A DNA stretch of 64,000 nucleotides. Origin: Euphorbia lathyris. Taxonomy: Eukaryota; Streptophyta; Magnoliopsida; Malpighiales; Euphorbiaceae. The notes under the pieces are model-generated. The model saw only the letters and a program-made list of their open reading frames with translations. It ran no database searches and was not told the origin of the DNA. Made by a program: the position numbers and the translations under genes. Positions within the stretch are counted from its first letter, which is position 1, and each line of letters starts with the position of its first letter. The stretch spans positions 76,971,256 through 77,035,255 of the forward strand of contig NC_088911.1 in the NCBI RefSeq assembly GCF_963576675.1, written 5' to 3'. Shown here piece after piece: positions 50,108 through 61,748 of this stretch.

Positions 50108-50523
50108 GCTTCTAGACTATGGAATAACCAAATTTAAAGTTGACCCAAACATCTCAAAGTGATTGCAACCTGAAAACCTTTGCATGCACACCCTGGGGGT
50201 ACAAGAAAAGAAAGTATGAACAGAATCAATAGAAAAAGCAGAAGGAAAAGAGCTCTAACCTTACTTATTTTTTAAAAAAAAAAAATTCATGAAGATGAAA
50301 TAGTAAGCCCTCAGAAAGATGATAGACACATGACTTATAAGAATGTGAAAGGTTTCGTGCTCAAGAGTTGGCTTATATAACCCTTCATTATTGCATAATT
50401 GTCGACAAGTTAAAAGGCAACGGTTATTAACTCTCATACTACACAGGCGGATATCAAGCACGTCTGCCATCGGGTGGCAGACATTAAATTTTTGTCTCAC
50501 ATATAATTGTTTGAAATACACCA

Positions 50524-50541
50524 CTTGGGGGGAGGGGAATC
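50524..50541 (+). other. Polypurine tract of the TAT element
   Basis: CTTGGGGGGAGGGGAATC directly before the LTR start TGTTTCGG at 50542. Confidence 0.7.
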
Positions 50542-50840
50542 TGTTTCGGATATAAGCCCAAGACCCTTAAAATGGTTCATTCCTCCATAAGTTTAGGAGC
50601 CTCACAGTGATTCACCGCCATTGCCTTATTAAGGGGCATTAAGGTAATCTTACCTTTTGGAACCCCTATAAAAGAAGGTACTTATCTCCCATTTTAGGAT
50701 AAATTCTAGATTTTATACTCTTTTAATATTTTACTGACATCAATACTGACTTTGGCATCATAGTGTACCCAATGAGTCCATCCTAATGCATGTCAACCTC
50801 TACAGATCGAGTCAGTGATCGAACTCTTGGACCAAATACA
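50542..50840 (+). repeat. TAT-type Gypsy 3' LTR
   Basis: Starts TGTTTCGGATATAAGCCC after the purine tract and ends ACCAAATACA. Contains CCCCTATAAAAGAAGG (TATA-like) near 50665 and ACTTTGGCATC near 50750. Confidence 0.7.
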
Positions 50841-50995
50841 ATATAATATAATTAAATTTTTGAAAAATATTAAAAGAATTTATAAAAATTATTCATATAT
50901 TTACTCATATTTTTTATTATCTTTAGTTAAATTATTATTTCTTTATAAATTTTTTTGATAACTTGTTACCTGATCTTGATTATGTGTCCAAATCA

Positions 50996-51512
50996 TGATG
51001 TTGATCCGATGTTGCGTTGAGCCTACAAAATAGTATGCAGGTTAGACATGGTCGGAGTCCGGCAAACCTGCTCCGATGTCTAAGTCAATTTCTGATTTAG
51101 GACCAAATGGAAGGGTATGAACTAGTTTAGAGATAATAGTTAACGTACTGAACATTGTGTCTATACATGTGTATTTATAGTGTTCGATTAAGTTTAAGGT
51201 TGTCATCTTCTTAGGAATCCTTTAGAGCTAGGATTCCTGATCCCTTAACGAGTCCGAATTCTGAGAAATCCTTTGTCTCATAGGATTCTGGAAGATCTCT
51301 TGAAGCTATGAGTGGAACCTCGTAAGTCGTGATGGATTGTCGCTCATTGGGCTTAGACCGTGGTGGTCGTCTCTGACTTGTTGAAATGGTTTAGGGATCG
51401 TCTTAGGCATTTTTTGGGCCTTTACTACGCTTAGTCCTTGACCGCGATCAGGATGGTGATGATGTCATTCGTGTGACATCACTTAGTTTGACATCAGATG
51501 TCCCCCACCTCC
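50996..51512 (-). repeat. Gypsy LTR plus polypurine tract, antisense, element otherwise missing
   Basis: In minus sense a purine tract GGAGGTGGGGGACATC (51497-51512) is followed by an LTR starting TGATGTCAAACTAAGTGATG and ending near 50996. It shares CCGATGTCTAAGTCA with the LTR at 26354-26700. No internal domain was found beyond 51512. Confidence 0.6.
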
Positions 51513-52260
51513 TAGACTTTGAGACATTCTTTCAGGATTCTGTTACAAAATAAATCTTTTGTAAAATGTGTATTTTGTTATTCTATCCCAAGCCATCATT
51601 TTTTCGGAGTCATTATGGAGCTTTTCTAAATTATGCTGACGTGTCGGTTGGGGGTATCTTGTTATTTTTTCTCAAGCCATCATTTTTTCATTTTGATGTC
51701 ATTAACGGTCATTTTTATAATGTCAAACTAAACAATCCTTGTTTTTAGCAAAACGAACATCTCAGTCTCCTTTTGGACAAAAAAAATCATGTGCTAATTT
51801 GACAAAAAGTGGAAATATACAAGTTTTTTTTTTTTGACTTTACCCAAATTATTATCGTGGCTACTTACTCAAAAGGGAGTGATTTGGAGAAATTAAAGCT
51901 TGACTTTGCAAATTACCTCATGTCTAAGGCACGATTTCACAAATTAAATAAACCATAAGAATTTTTGTGACTGAAAAATTGACTCACAAACTTTACTGCA
52001 AATTGCACAAACCACAAATCAATGTTTGCAAACTTTTAACTGCAAAAGCGTGTTTGTAAATCGAACAAACTGCAAGGTTTTTTTTTTTACTTTGCCCTTG
52101 GTGTTAATAGAGAAGTTGTGAAATAAATTTAAGGAGCTCCTATTGTGCTATTTTTGTTGAGATGAGTGATTGAAAAAATGGAAAATGTCTTCAATTGTTG
52201 TCAATTTTTTATTCCATTTTAGTTGACTACATTCTTATTTTTTATATATGATTTATATTA

Positions 52261-52304
<44 letters not shown>

Positions 52305-53260
52305 TAACAATTGAGATCTATATAATTATTATAATTGAATATATATTTAGAATTGAAACCCCTTTAAATCATAGGTCATAATTAAAATATATTTTAAAGT
52401 AGATGCTCTCTTAAATCGGAAGCCTTAGGCGACCGGTTTCACTGGAGTCAGCCTGTCCTCTAAAGGTGCAGAAATAATAAGTTTTTTTTATTATTTTATG
52501 AAAAATTGATACAAGACATAATGGACTGATTTAATCAATTTGGAAAAGGGAATTTGATTCTATTAAAGTATTAAAGCACACTAAAAAATGTTAAAAAAAA
52601 TAGAAGTAGAATTGAAGTCTTTTTTTTAAGCAAATGAAGTCTATTTTATAATCTATGTATATCAATTTATCATAAAATTAGAACATCTCTAAAAAACGTA
52701 ATAATTTTATTTTTATTTTGAAACCCGTAATAATTTTATTTAAACAAATAAAATAATGGTAAAATTATATGTACGGGTTATTGACTGATTTTATAATAAT
52801 GTTGGGAAAATAATGTAGAATTAGATTATTTTAAAAGATAAAAGAAAGTCAGAGAACTTTTTTATGCAATTAAAGAAAATGTTGAATGGAAAAAAAGAAA
52901 TGCAGGCCAAAGTTGATGAAGTTGTAGCTGAAAATATGAGAAAAGAAAAGGCTTAAAAGCGGAAATTCTCAACATAGAAGCAACTGCAAGCATCCAATAA
53001 AATCCCCTGTCAGATTATGAGTGATGAGCTGAGCTGAGCTGTCTTGTTTAACCATTTTACCAACTAATTTTACCGTTACCCCCAAATTTTTAATTATCTG
53101 TCAATTACACATACGTGTTCTACCCCAAGCCAAGTCTTTATTTCCTTTGGTTGGTTGGCTACCATTTATTTGACATTTTTTATTGGACATTTATCACTTT
53201 GGTATCTTTTCTTTTGCAAATTCTGATGCTCACCTGACAGGGATATAATGGTCATTTTCC
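51513..53260. other. Intergenic stretch with short repeats, no gene seen
   Basis: Contains an imperfect pair built on CAAGCCATCATTTTTTC (51586 and 51674), poly-T tracts and a TA microsatellite. No coding domain recognised. Confidence 0.5.
52264..52299. repeat. (TA)n microsatellite
   Basis: Uninterrupted TA dinucleotide run of about 36 bp. Confidence 0.95.
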
Positions 53261-53403
53261 ACCAAAATGTTGGATCATGTTACTATTCAGATTTACAAAA
53301 TTGCATTGGACCCAAACCAACCTACTACAGTAGCATATCAACCCCCACCCCCAAAAGCCTATTTTAAGTTAATAATAAGTAAACATAATCATGTAAAATC
53401 AAT

Positions 53404-56400
53404 CTATCTAAACAACATTTTAAGCTCTTCAATCCTAGCTGATCGGACTTCCTCATCAGTGAGGGCACCAGAGATCATCCTCTGCTTCCTCGCCTGAACT
53501 TGCTGCAACCGCTCCTCCACCGTGTCCTGTAAAAATCAATGTTCAGACTAACAAATGATTGGGCTAATTTCTCTGTTTTAAAATAAATAATTCATGGACC
53601 AAGTATATCTACTTGTAACTCCACATCAACTGGAACCTTTGAAGAATCCTTTGGTCAAAATTTGACAAATTCAATACTTGAATTAATTCTTAATGGAACC
53701 TTAAAAAGAAGAAGGAAATCTCACCTTGACAATGAATCTTCTAACATTAACTGTTCGCTTCTGTCCTATGCGATGAATTCGCATGATAGCTTGTTCCTCT
53801 ACTGCTGGGTTCCACCATGGATCCTAAAATATTGAACATTTCAAGATTACCAGACCTTTCCAAATTTTTGTTAGGTATTTTGCACTATAATTTAGAAATT
53901 TGTTACCATTAAGAAGACGTTTGAGGCTGCAGTTAGATTCAGGCCAACACCACCAGCTTTCAAGGACATCAGCAAAACCTGGTTATAAATAAAATAAGAT
54001 AAGTTGCCGAGCTAACTCTTTAACCAGAAGCTCAAGCATTTGAGAATTTCTTACCATTTTTTCTTTAGTTTCATTGAACTCCTTCAATACTCTCTCTCTT
54101 TGCTTCTGAACTAATTTTCCATCAAACCTTAAGAACCCAATTCCTTTCCTGCTCAATGGAATCTCTAACAAGTCTAGAAATGAAGTCCACTGACTGAAAA
54201 CAATGCTCTTTTCACCAGAACCTGAACTACGAATTTGTTCCAAGCATTCCAGCAGCGTTGAAACCTTTGAAGACTCCCTCCAGTTATTCACAACATCAAC
54301 TCGGAATTTATTCTCCGTTGGACATGTAATCAAGTCTGTTTTCTTCAGCAGAGTTCGGCAGATTGGGCATAACCCAGTTGTTGGTGTTCTCCAACTTGAG
54401 AGGATACATTCTCTGCACATCTTATGTGCACATGAAGTGAGCACTGGGTCATCTGCATACTCCATACATATGGGACACTCATTATTTTCGCCCCGCCTAA
54501 TGCCCTCAACAACCTCTTCAACATAAGCCCGGCTAGGACCTCCCTTTCTTGGAATGTCTGAATCAGCATTTGGTTCTAAAAACCTTCTTGCAAGCTTGTC
54601 CAAGTCCGTGTACTGTTGTGAATCAGCTCGACTGTTTTAAGATCAATCAGAAATGAATCAAAATGATTGGACCAGAAAGGAAATTTCTTTAAATTGAAAT
54701 ATTTCCAATGATAGTCCTACCTCAAAACAAGATATGGGTGGTTGCAACACTGCCTCAATCGAAGTAATAGCTCAAGTATATTAGCATAGTTGTGAAGAAC
54801 TTTGCCTTGCGCCACAAACTGGTCAAACTGGACCTGTTTATGTTGCATTACGAATCATAAGTTGCATACAGTGATAGAGACTTTCCTAGAACCGTCATCA
54901 CAGAGAAATGTGAGGAAGAACAATCAATTACCTTTGATCTTCTAAATAGAGCATCATAGAAATGACGTTCAGCTTCAGTATGCTCACACTCGATGATTTG
55001 AATGTCAGTTGGAGGCAGAACAAGTATGGGCCTGAATCACAAGATAAATCATTACAACTCCAGAAATGGATCTTGCTTCAGAATCATAAAGAATCTAAAG
55101 GTTAGAGATTTGAGAATCATTACCTTCCTTGTTTATCCATGGTTTCCTTGGTTCTTCTCAACATCAGTGGCCTCAAAATAGCCTTGATCAACCTCAGTCC
55201 TCTTGGATCGCCATTTTCATAAGGCCTCTGAATCAATTTCTGCCACCTATAGAAGATGTAAGCTCACATTATCTAGCACTGTTTTAACAATTGCATAGAT
55301 GAAAAAGTTACGGAACAACATTGCACTTTAACTGAAACTGTAAAATGCCACTGTACTTTCACATTAAACCATAACCAAAAGGTGATTAATATACATAATC
55401 ATACCATTGCCAGTTGCACCAAGGCTCGACATGCAAGAAGCATAGAAGGCTGTAGAGATCCTCCAAGTTATTCTGCAATAATTGACAACAGAATTCCCTT
55501 ATTAGCTTGAGAACACATCAGATGGCCCAAGGTGCATACGTGTTGCTTAACTTCAAGAAATAACCACAAGCTGTTGAAATATAAATAGCAATGACCACGA
55601 AACAGCTAGCACAAGTTCACAGGAGGAATACTGAGATCATTTAGTAGAGCACTCCACTCCTAGGAAATCATATACAAGATAAACATAAAAGAGGTAATTA
55701 AGTAAGCATACCTGAATAGGTGTCCCAGTGAGACACCACCGGCAGTGTGCTGATAGCAAAAAGGTAGCTTTAGCAGCTAATGATTTCCAGTTTTTAATTG
55801 TGTGAGCTTCATCTAACACCACCCTATACCAGTCAACCTTGTGAAAAATGCTATTCTCCAAATCCTAAATCACATATCAAAAATTTAAAATAATGGACAA
55901 GCATACAAAATTGATAAGCTAATCAAAGATCCTGTATCTTACAGATTTATATGCTGCAGACAGGACACCATATGTTGTTAAGACCACATCATATCCTGAG
56001 ATAACCTTCGGATCCCTTGTTCTTAAACCTCCATAGTGAACAAAAATAGACATGGTTTCTGGTTGTGAATGGGTTTCAAGCTCATCCTGAGATTGTTAAA
56101 ACACATACTAAGATATCTTAGGAAATGATTGTGGACTTTTACAATTAAATATAGAAAAACAATATAATAGTTCATTAATCAAAGCATCAGGACATAAAAG
56201 AGAAATTCACCTTCCATTGCCCTAGCAAAGCCATAGGACACACAATGAGAGTGCCACCCTTTGCTTTAGGCCATGCATTTTCTTGCTTGTTTGTGTTGGG
56301 TGGCCTGTAGGTGCTTCCCTTAAAAGGTCTTGAAAGTAATAAAGCAATTGTCATGACAGTCTTTCCGAGGCCCATTGCATCTGCAAGAATCTAAACAACA

Positions 56401-59370
56401 TATCCACTGCTTAGATTATTACATAACCTATAGGCACAAATCGCACAATAATAATGGACATCTCCAAATCCCAGTTCTTATATTGAAATTAATGAGCAAT
56501 AGAAATACTCACTCCGCCTCTGGCCATTTGTGTTGCAGTTGGAAATTGTGTTGTTGCCTCCCCAGAGAAGTTGTTTAGAAATATTGAGGAAGCCCTTCTG
56601 CTTTAAAGAATCTTAGTTAAGCATTATATCATAGATATACTGTAATCAAATATAAGTTGCAGCAGCAATTACATACTCATCACATATACGATAAGCTCCC
56701 CAGCATGGATGAAGAGTTTTTGCTGCTTTCTCAACAGCAATTCCTTTCTCTGATTCTGACATCCAATAAAGAGCCTGTTTTTGATATGGCCTTAAGTTGC
56801 ACATTAGAGTGCTCGGGGGTTCCATCTCCTACAAAATTTGGATATAAAATCATAAGATACATTGATGAGCTCGATAACTACCTAGCATATAATTTCATAT
56901 TTTCATTTGTGTGGCACCTCTAAGTTATATGTATCTGCAGCACCAACAAGCTTATTTAGAGATGACTCTGAAATAGCTTGTTCATCTTTTTCTTGTTCTG
57001 GGTACTGCTGGCAACCTTGTCTCCTCTTTGCTATAGGCAACAATGCTGCAGCTTCATCCTGATTGTACTGTTTTGACAATGAAAACACATCTCTCAGCGT
57101 GAAATTGTTAATATGCCAACAAAAAGAGCACATATATACACACGCAATAGTTGTCACGAGTCGATTCACGAGTCCCGATTCGTGAAATGAGATTTCGAGT
57201 CACGAGTCGAATCTCGATTTAACAACTATGGTGGCATTGCACCACCTTCTCAATTTTGAACATCATATCTGCACAAGTGCTATAGCATTGGTGAAAATCT
57301 GAAAGATAATGCCATAAAATACTAGTCCGATTATACAATGATATCTTAACTTGTTTGCTGATTTTAGTAGCTGCTATTTCTATTCTAATAGCTATCCCAA
57401 ACGAAAAACACAATCGTTAGAAAATGCAACATTCATAAAAAAAAAAAAAAAAAAAAAAGCTGCATAGCATCTTTCATAAAATCATAATTCAATAACCACT
57501 GGTATTATGAACAAAATATTCCAACACTGCAATCAAAATTTAAAGAAAAGGAAACCACCACGTACTTCAAGATTCAGTGATCGCTTTCGTGAGTCAAGCT
57601 CCTCGGGCGTGAATTCTGGCTGAAGAAACAAAAAACAGATACAAAGTGAGATATACCGTAATTTTATCATAAGTTAAATCCTAATTAGATGTTAACAGAA
57701 ATAATAGAAAGAAAAAGCACCTCCTTATATGGTTTTATTTTCAGCAAGTTGAACAGAGTAAGAAGCGGATAAATAGTAGAACTTGTAAATGAATTAGCTT
57801 CTAGCTTCCATATTTGTGACTTCTCCAGCTGAGTGAATACTGAGTTGTGAATGTAAAAACTGCCAAACAGATAAACAATGACTTAACACCACGCAGACAG
57901 ATGAATATTATATTCCTCTAGCAAGGTTGTAAAATTAATTTTAAAAAAAAAAAGATTCTGCAGATTAAAGAAATGTACCTTATGTACAACACAATCTCAT
58001 CCATAATGTGAAGGCACGGTGGTGCAACTACACACCGTCCAAGAACTTTTACCTTCCCCGAACTTACAAGTGGAACAACACATTTTCCCCACTCCATAGG
58101 AAGTCGGCCAATCTAAAAATTAGATTGACAAATATTTAAGCAAATACAGCTTGAAAGTAAGAATAGCAGAAAGAAACAATCAGTTAGACCTAACCTCTCC
58201 AGATCGTTTAGTAGAGAAGCGAACAATCCACTGCGCATTATATTTCATATTGGAACTAGGAAAACTAAAATGAATGATTTCATTATCCACCAATCTCCTC
58301 CCTTTACTTGTTGAGAGGCCGGTTACCATTGATCTTCCCACCAAGTACCAATCTGCCTCTTCCGGGAAATCTCCATCTTCTACAACAATGCCATCAACTT
58401 TCGTATCCCTAACAGGATCTTTCTTCACATATTTAGGTTTGGACGACTTGCTGAGAGAATTAAAGGGAATCATTGACTTCTCTTCTACTATTAAGTCAGG
58501 CTCTTCACGATTTGGCTTAGACTCGAGAGTTCTGCCTTCTGTGTACGCTCGATACTCTTCAAACGAGTCTTTCAGACTCTTCGGAAATGTAGGTGGCTGC
58601 TTACTACCTGTTTTCCTTTCTTCACTTTTGAAGACATCAGGTCCTTCTTTCACTGTAATGGCTAATTCTTTAGGCTCTTCCTTCACTTCTTGCACGCCAC
58701 TAGTCTCAGGTGCTTGATCATTCAGCGATTTCACTTCTACTTGCAAACAAGTATCAGTTATCTCTAATCCTTTCGGCTCCTCTTTCACTTCTTTCACCCC
58801 ACTGTTCTCTACAGATCTTTGATCATTCTCCGATAATACTTCCCCTAGCACAGACGTAACAGGCTTCTCCGTCGCTGCAGTTTCCTGGGGCTCCTCCTTG
58901 ACTTTTATCTCTAATTGCTGAGATTTTTCTTCTCTCGCCACCATCTCGTCAACAAGCTGCTGACAATGAACCGGTGACATAACCTTAGTATTCGTCGCCT
59001 CCAGGAATTCATCAAATGTCATTCTCGGCGACTCCTTTTTGGCCTCTGGCATCTCTGGACAATCCAAATTCATATCTCCTATCTCGCAACCCCTACACTC
59101 AGACTCCACAGCTGGTTCTTCCTTCACCGGTTTTAGGGCAGAATATTCTGGCTCCGCAGACGCTTCCGGTTTGATATCGATGGAGACTCGGAATCCAGTA
59201 CTTGTAACCGCACGCCTAACAGTGCCATTATCAAGAATACTGTTGCTTGCTTCATCTGGGTCTTTTCTGGACTGATAAAAAGGCTGCTGGTCATCGGAAT
59301 CAGGCGCATCAGACCCAAACACTGTTCCGGTCTTGTTAATCTTATCTTCTCCTGTGTTTGCAATATCCAT
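53404..59370 (-). CDS. RAD5B: RAD5B-like DNA repair helicase/E3 ligase, 18 exons
   Basis: Spliced exons on minus: 59370-58195, 58112-57979, 57859-57721, 57619-57566, 57058-56918, 56829-56677, 56597-56513, 56390-56211, 56086-55943, 55864-55712, 55472-55405, 55246-55124, 55031-54932, 54833-54721, 54631-54055, 53978-53907, 53823-53725, 53526-53404. All introns are GT-AG. The protein (about 1210 aa) has an acidic VKEEP-rich N-terminus, a HIRAN domain (about 340-440, [20 protein letters not shown]), SNF2 ATPase (Walker A MGLGKT, about 632; DEAH near 753), a RING of C3HC4 form (CPIC...CAHKMCREC...CPIC, about 974) and helicase C (RIHRIGQ). This order is that of Rad5/HLTF, enzymes of post-replication repair that extend ubiquitin on PCNA and remodel stalled forks. 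Sequence fits the plant RAD5B branch better than RAD5A, from memory. One base in exon 6 breaks the frame with the obvious acceptor; see findings. Confidence 0.9.
57145..57231. repeat. Small inverted-repeat element in RAD5B intron 4
   Basis: ATAGTTGT at the left and ACAACTAT at the right bracket CACGAGTCG/CGACTCGTG-type inverted words. The end word is the same as in the hAT element at 1530-2155 (ATAGTTGTTAAA). No clear target duplication, so only tentatively a MITE. Confidence 0.5.
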
Positions 59371-59513
59371 TTTTTAGTAAACAAAATAGAATCGCATATA
59401 TTAATCGGAGAAAGAAGTAAACTATTCTGTGTTTCAATTTTCAAAGGAGAAGCATAGAGGAGGTACTGAGGAGATACAGTCAATTTCGGGAATGGGTTTA
59501 TAGTGGGAACAGT

Positions 59514-59538
59514 TTTGGCGCGAAACTGATTTTGGCGC
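59514..59538 (-). promoter_or_regulatory. Two E2F-type sites upstream of RAD5B
   Basis: TTTGGCGC occurs at 59514-59521, where it continues as a near-palindrome TTTTGGCGCGAAAC, and again at 59531-59538. Both match TTTSSCGC, the plant E2F consensus, 144-168 bp before the start codon. Related GGCGG/GGCGC words follow to 59590. This fits S-phase expression of a replication-repair gene. Confidence 0.65.
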
Positions 59539-59960
59539 TGTGAAAATTGGCGGTAGTTTGTATTGGGCGGGTAAATATTTTCATTGGCGCCCAACAATCA
59601 AGGGTAAGAAGTAAAAAAATGAAGGCTGATAATTTTATTTTTATCTTTTGTATAGACAGTCTGTATTTTTAACTAGTTATCATCGGATAATTCTCTACTC
59701 TGCCCTTCTCTTCTAACCAAAATTATTTATCAATAATTTAGGTCAACTGCTATATACCGTAAATGTTATACTTTCCATCGTACCCTTTTGACATTTATGT
59801 CCTCCTCACAATTTCAAACCAAAAACTCTCAAATCCTCTCTAACTTTTGAAGCTTTTCATAAAACCCGACCTAAAACGACATGTCGCCAAAGGAAGGAAC
59901 GGGAAAAGACTTAATGAATCTTCCGATAAGTTTTTTTTTAAAAAAAATATGTCCGAAATC

Positions 59961-59996
59961 ACGGGTTCCGCCTCCGAAATCAGAGGCGGAACCCGT
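59961..59996. other. Perfect 14-bp hairpin followed by T run
   Basis: ACGGGTTCCGCCTC (59961-59974) and GAGGCGGAACCCGT (59983-59996) with an 8-nt loop, then a run of T. Lies inside element B. A stem-loop of this kind could form in RNA; role unknown. Confidence 0.7.
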
Positions 59997-60014
59997 TTTT
60001 TTTCTAAACAGGAC

Positions 60015-60200
60015 TCCGACGCCGTTGCCACCACGGGCGGAACTGACGAACTATTCGTTCCACCGTGGTGGCAACGGCATCGGTCATGCTTTCTACTGTA
60101 AGGTGGAAAGCATGGCGCACTCGTTCCACCATCAGGTGGAACGAGTGGCGCACCCGTTCCACCGTAAGATGGAACTGGGTTCCGTGCTCGTTCCATGAGC
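60015..60200. repeat. Palindromic array of element B, about 33-nt period
   Basis: Units of GTTCCACC-N4-GGTGGAAC type. The best, 60119-60146, has 12-bp perfect arms (ACTCGTTCCACC, 4-nt spacer, GGTGGAACGAGT). The minus strand reads an 11-residue repeat (VRHSFHLMVER), and the plus strand is also open. Confidence 0.85.
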
Positions 60201-60476
60201 GGCGCATCCATTTAGGCTTGTTCCTTAAAAAAAATCAAAATTTTAAAAACGAATGTTTAATTTAAATTTATATCGTAAAGTTACTTCGTGTTCGAAATCA
60301 TGGTCTTCGAAAATACTCGGGTCCATTTTCATCAAATTCGGGTTTTTAGGCTTGGGAGAGAAAGAGAGAAAAAAAATTGAGTTTTTGAAAAAAAATAAAA
60401 TGAGAAGGGCATAAATGTCAAAAGGGTGCGATGGATGAAAAAAAAGTTGCGGTATATAGCAATACCCTAATTTATA

Positions 60477-61739
60477 GGGACAATTATTAAACCTGTCCCT
60501 TTTAGGGGTTAGTTTACATTTCTTTTTTTTTTTTTTTTAAATTCCAAAACTAACATATTTTAATAGATAACTTTCAACTTTGCCCTCGTTTTCTTCCTAA
60601 ACATAACTTTGTGACTTTCCTCATCTCTCTATCTCGCACTCTCTCTCTCTAAAGAACAAAACAATTTACAGAACGACTACGAATACTACAACAATCAATC
60701 CAACCCACAGTTCATACAACAAGATTTCTACAACATGTAAGTTTTTTATTGGTTTTTAGTTTCATTGAAAAGATTTGTAACTTTGTTCATTCATTGTTAA
60801 GATCTAGCCGTTTGTTTCTCTACAACTCAATGTACATTGTTTCTCTTCATTTTTCATGTTTTTTCTGGTTGTGCGAACCCCAAAAACAGTGGCATTATTG
60901 TCTGAAAATACATTTTGGTTGGAACATCAGTTTCAGATTTTTCCCCAACAATGTCGATATCTGTTGATTTCTGACCACAACATTAAGTTGCCCATAGTCT
61001 ATATCAGCATCATGGCTCTCATCCTGTTACAACAGCAACCCAAGTAGAAACATATATTAGTAGAGGGAGATAATGTCGATATCGACATTTTGAATTGTCG
61101 ATATACAAATGATATCGACACATCACAAACGATAGTGTGTCGATATCATAGGGATATCGACACACCACAATCGATAATGTGTCGATATCATGGGGATATC
61201 GACACATCACAAACGATAATAGGCGATAAACAAACAAGAAATGGAGGGTTTGTTGATATCACGTTGATATCGGCAACTGCAAACCCAGATGAACCCTAAC
61301 ACCAGAAGAAATAAGCAAAACGAAAGATTCATTCTCAAACCCAGCAAATGTACATACAATATAAGAACCCAACAAATGTACATACAATACAATAACTCAT
61401 AAGTAAAATCAAGTTATTTACCCTCTTTTTCGTCCTTCCTTCGTAATTTGATTCGTTCTCTGAGCTTCGCGTTCTCGCCATGTCCACTCGAAGTTGGAGA
61501 GATTCGTCGGAGGAAATCGTCAGATTTCGTCGGATTCACGTAATGAAACGTCGGTAAGTTAGAGAGAGAGCGGGGTGTTAGGTTAAATAGACGGAGTGTT
61601 AGAGAGATGAGGTTCATTCATTAATGACGAAGGCAAAGTTGGAAGAATTTGTTGAAATATGTTAGTTTTGGAATTTTGTTTGAAATGAGCTCGAAATGTA
61701 AACTAACCCCTTAAAAGGGGCTAGTTTAGTAATTCTCCC
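60477..61739. mobile_element. MULE-type element C with palindromic array
   Basis: TIRs of about 115 bp: GGGGTTAGTTTACATTTC and CCAAAACTAACATATTT occur near both ends in inverse order. A perfect 9-bp duplication TAATTTATA lies at 60468-60476 and 61740-61748. The interior has an array and a minus-strand frame at 61414-61617 (67 aa, ending KLRERIKLRRKDEKEGK) of unknown origin. It directly abuts element B. Confidence 0.9.
61070..61225. repeat. Palindromic array of element C, about 42-nt period
   Basis: TGTGTCGATATC (61136-61147) and GATATCGACACA (61153-61164) form 12-bp perfect arms; the unit repeats to both sides. Plus and minus frames both encode a 14-residue repeat of CRYxxDIDT form (plus: CRYHRDIDTPQSIM). 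Confidence 0.9.
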
Positions 61740-61748
61740 TAATTTATA

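Larger units (their letters stand above)
34290..50840 (+). mobile_element. TAT/Ogre-type Gypsy retrotransposon carrying nested insertions
   Basis: Related LTRs lie at about 34290-34583 and 50542-50840, both with CTTAAAA..GGTTCATT and a GACCGGATCGAAGATCGAGC / CAGATCGAGTCAGTGATCGA block. Gag is at 34900-35953 and RT at 37600-38720, and the sequence before the right LTR ends in a strong purine tract. Four other elements lie inside: 36292-36842, 39318-47271 (itself nested) and 47426-48831. The LTRs differ notably, so the element is old, or the two ends come from related copies. Confidence 0.7.
59741..60467. mobile_element. MULE-type element B with palindromic array
   Basis: TIRs of about 80 bp: GCTATATACCG ... 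ACCCTTTTGACATTTATG at the left appears inverted at 60390-60460. TAATTTA lies at both sides (59734-59740, 60468-60474), though a clean 9-bp duplication is not seen. The interior holds a 14-bp perfect hairpin and a palindromic array but no transposase. It sits 370 bp upstream of the RAD5B start codon. Confidence 0.75.

Noticed and set aside
57145..57231. MITE with a target duplication in RAD5B intron 4
   Set aside because: The inverted ends are visible, but no equal flanks could be found, so it is listed only as a tentative repeat.
7430..61225. The spaced palindromic arrays as CRISPR-like arrays
   Set aside because: They lie inside MULE-type TIRs in a plant genome, the spacers repeat along with the palindromes, and there are no cas-like genes.
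61414..61617. 67-aa minus frame in element C as a host gene
   Set aside because: It lies inside the MULE and shows no recognised domain; it could be captured or random sequence, so it was only noted in the element entry.
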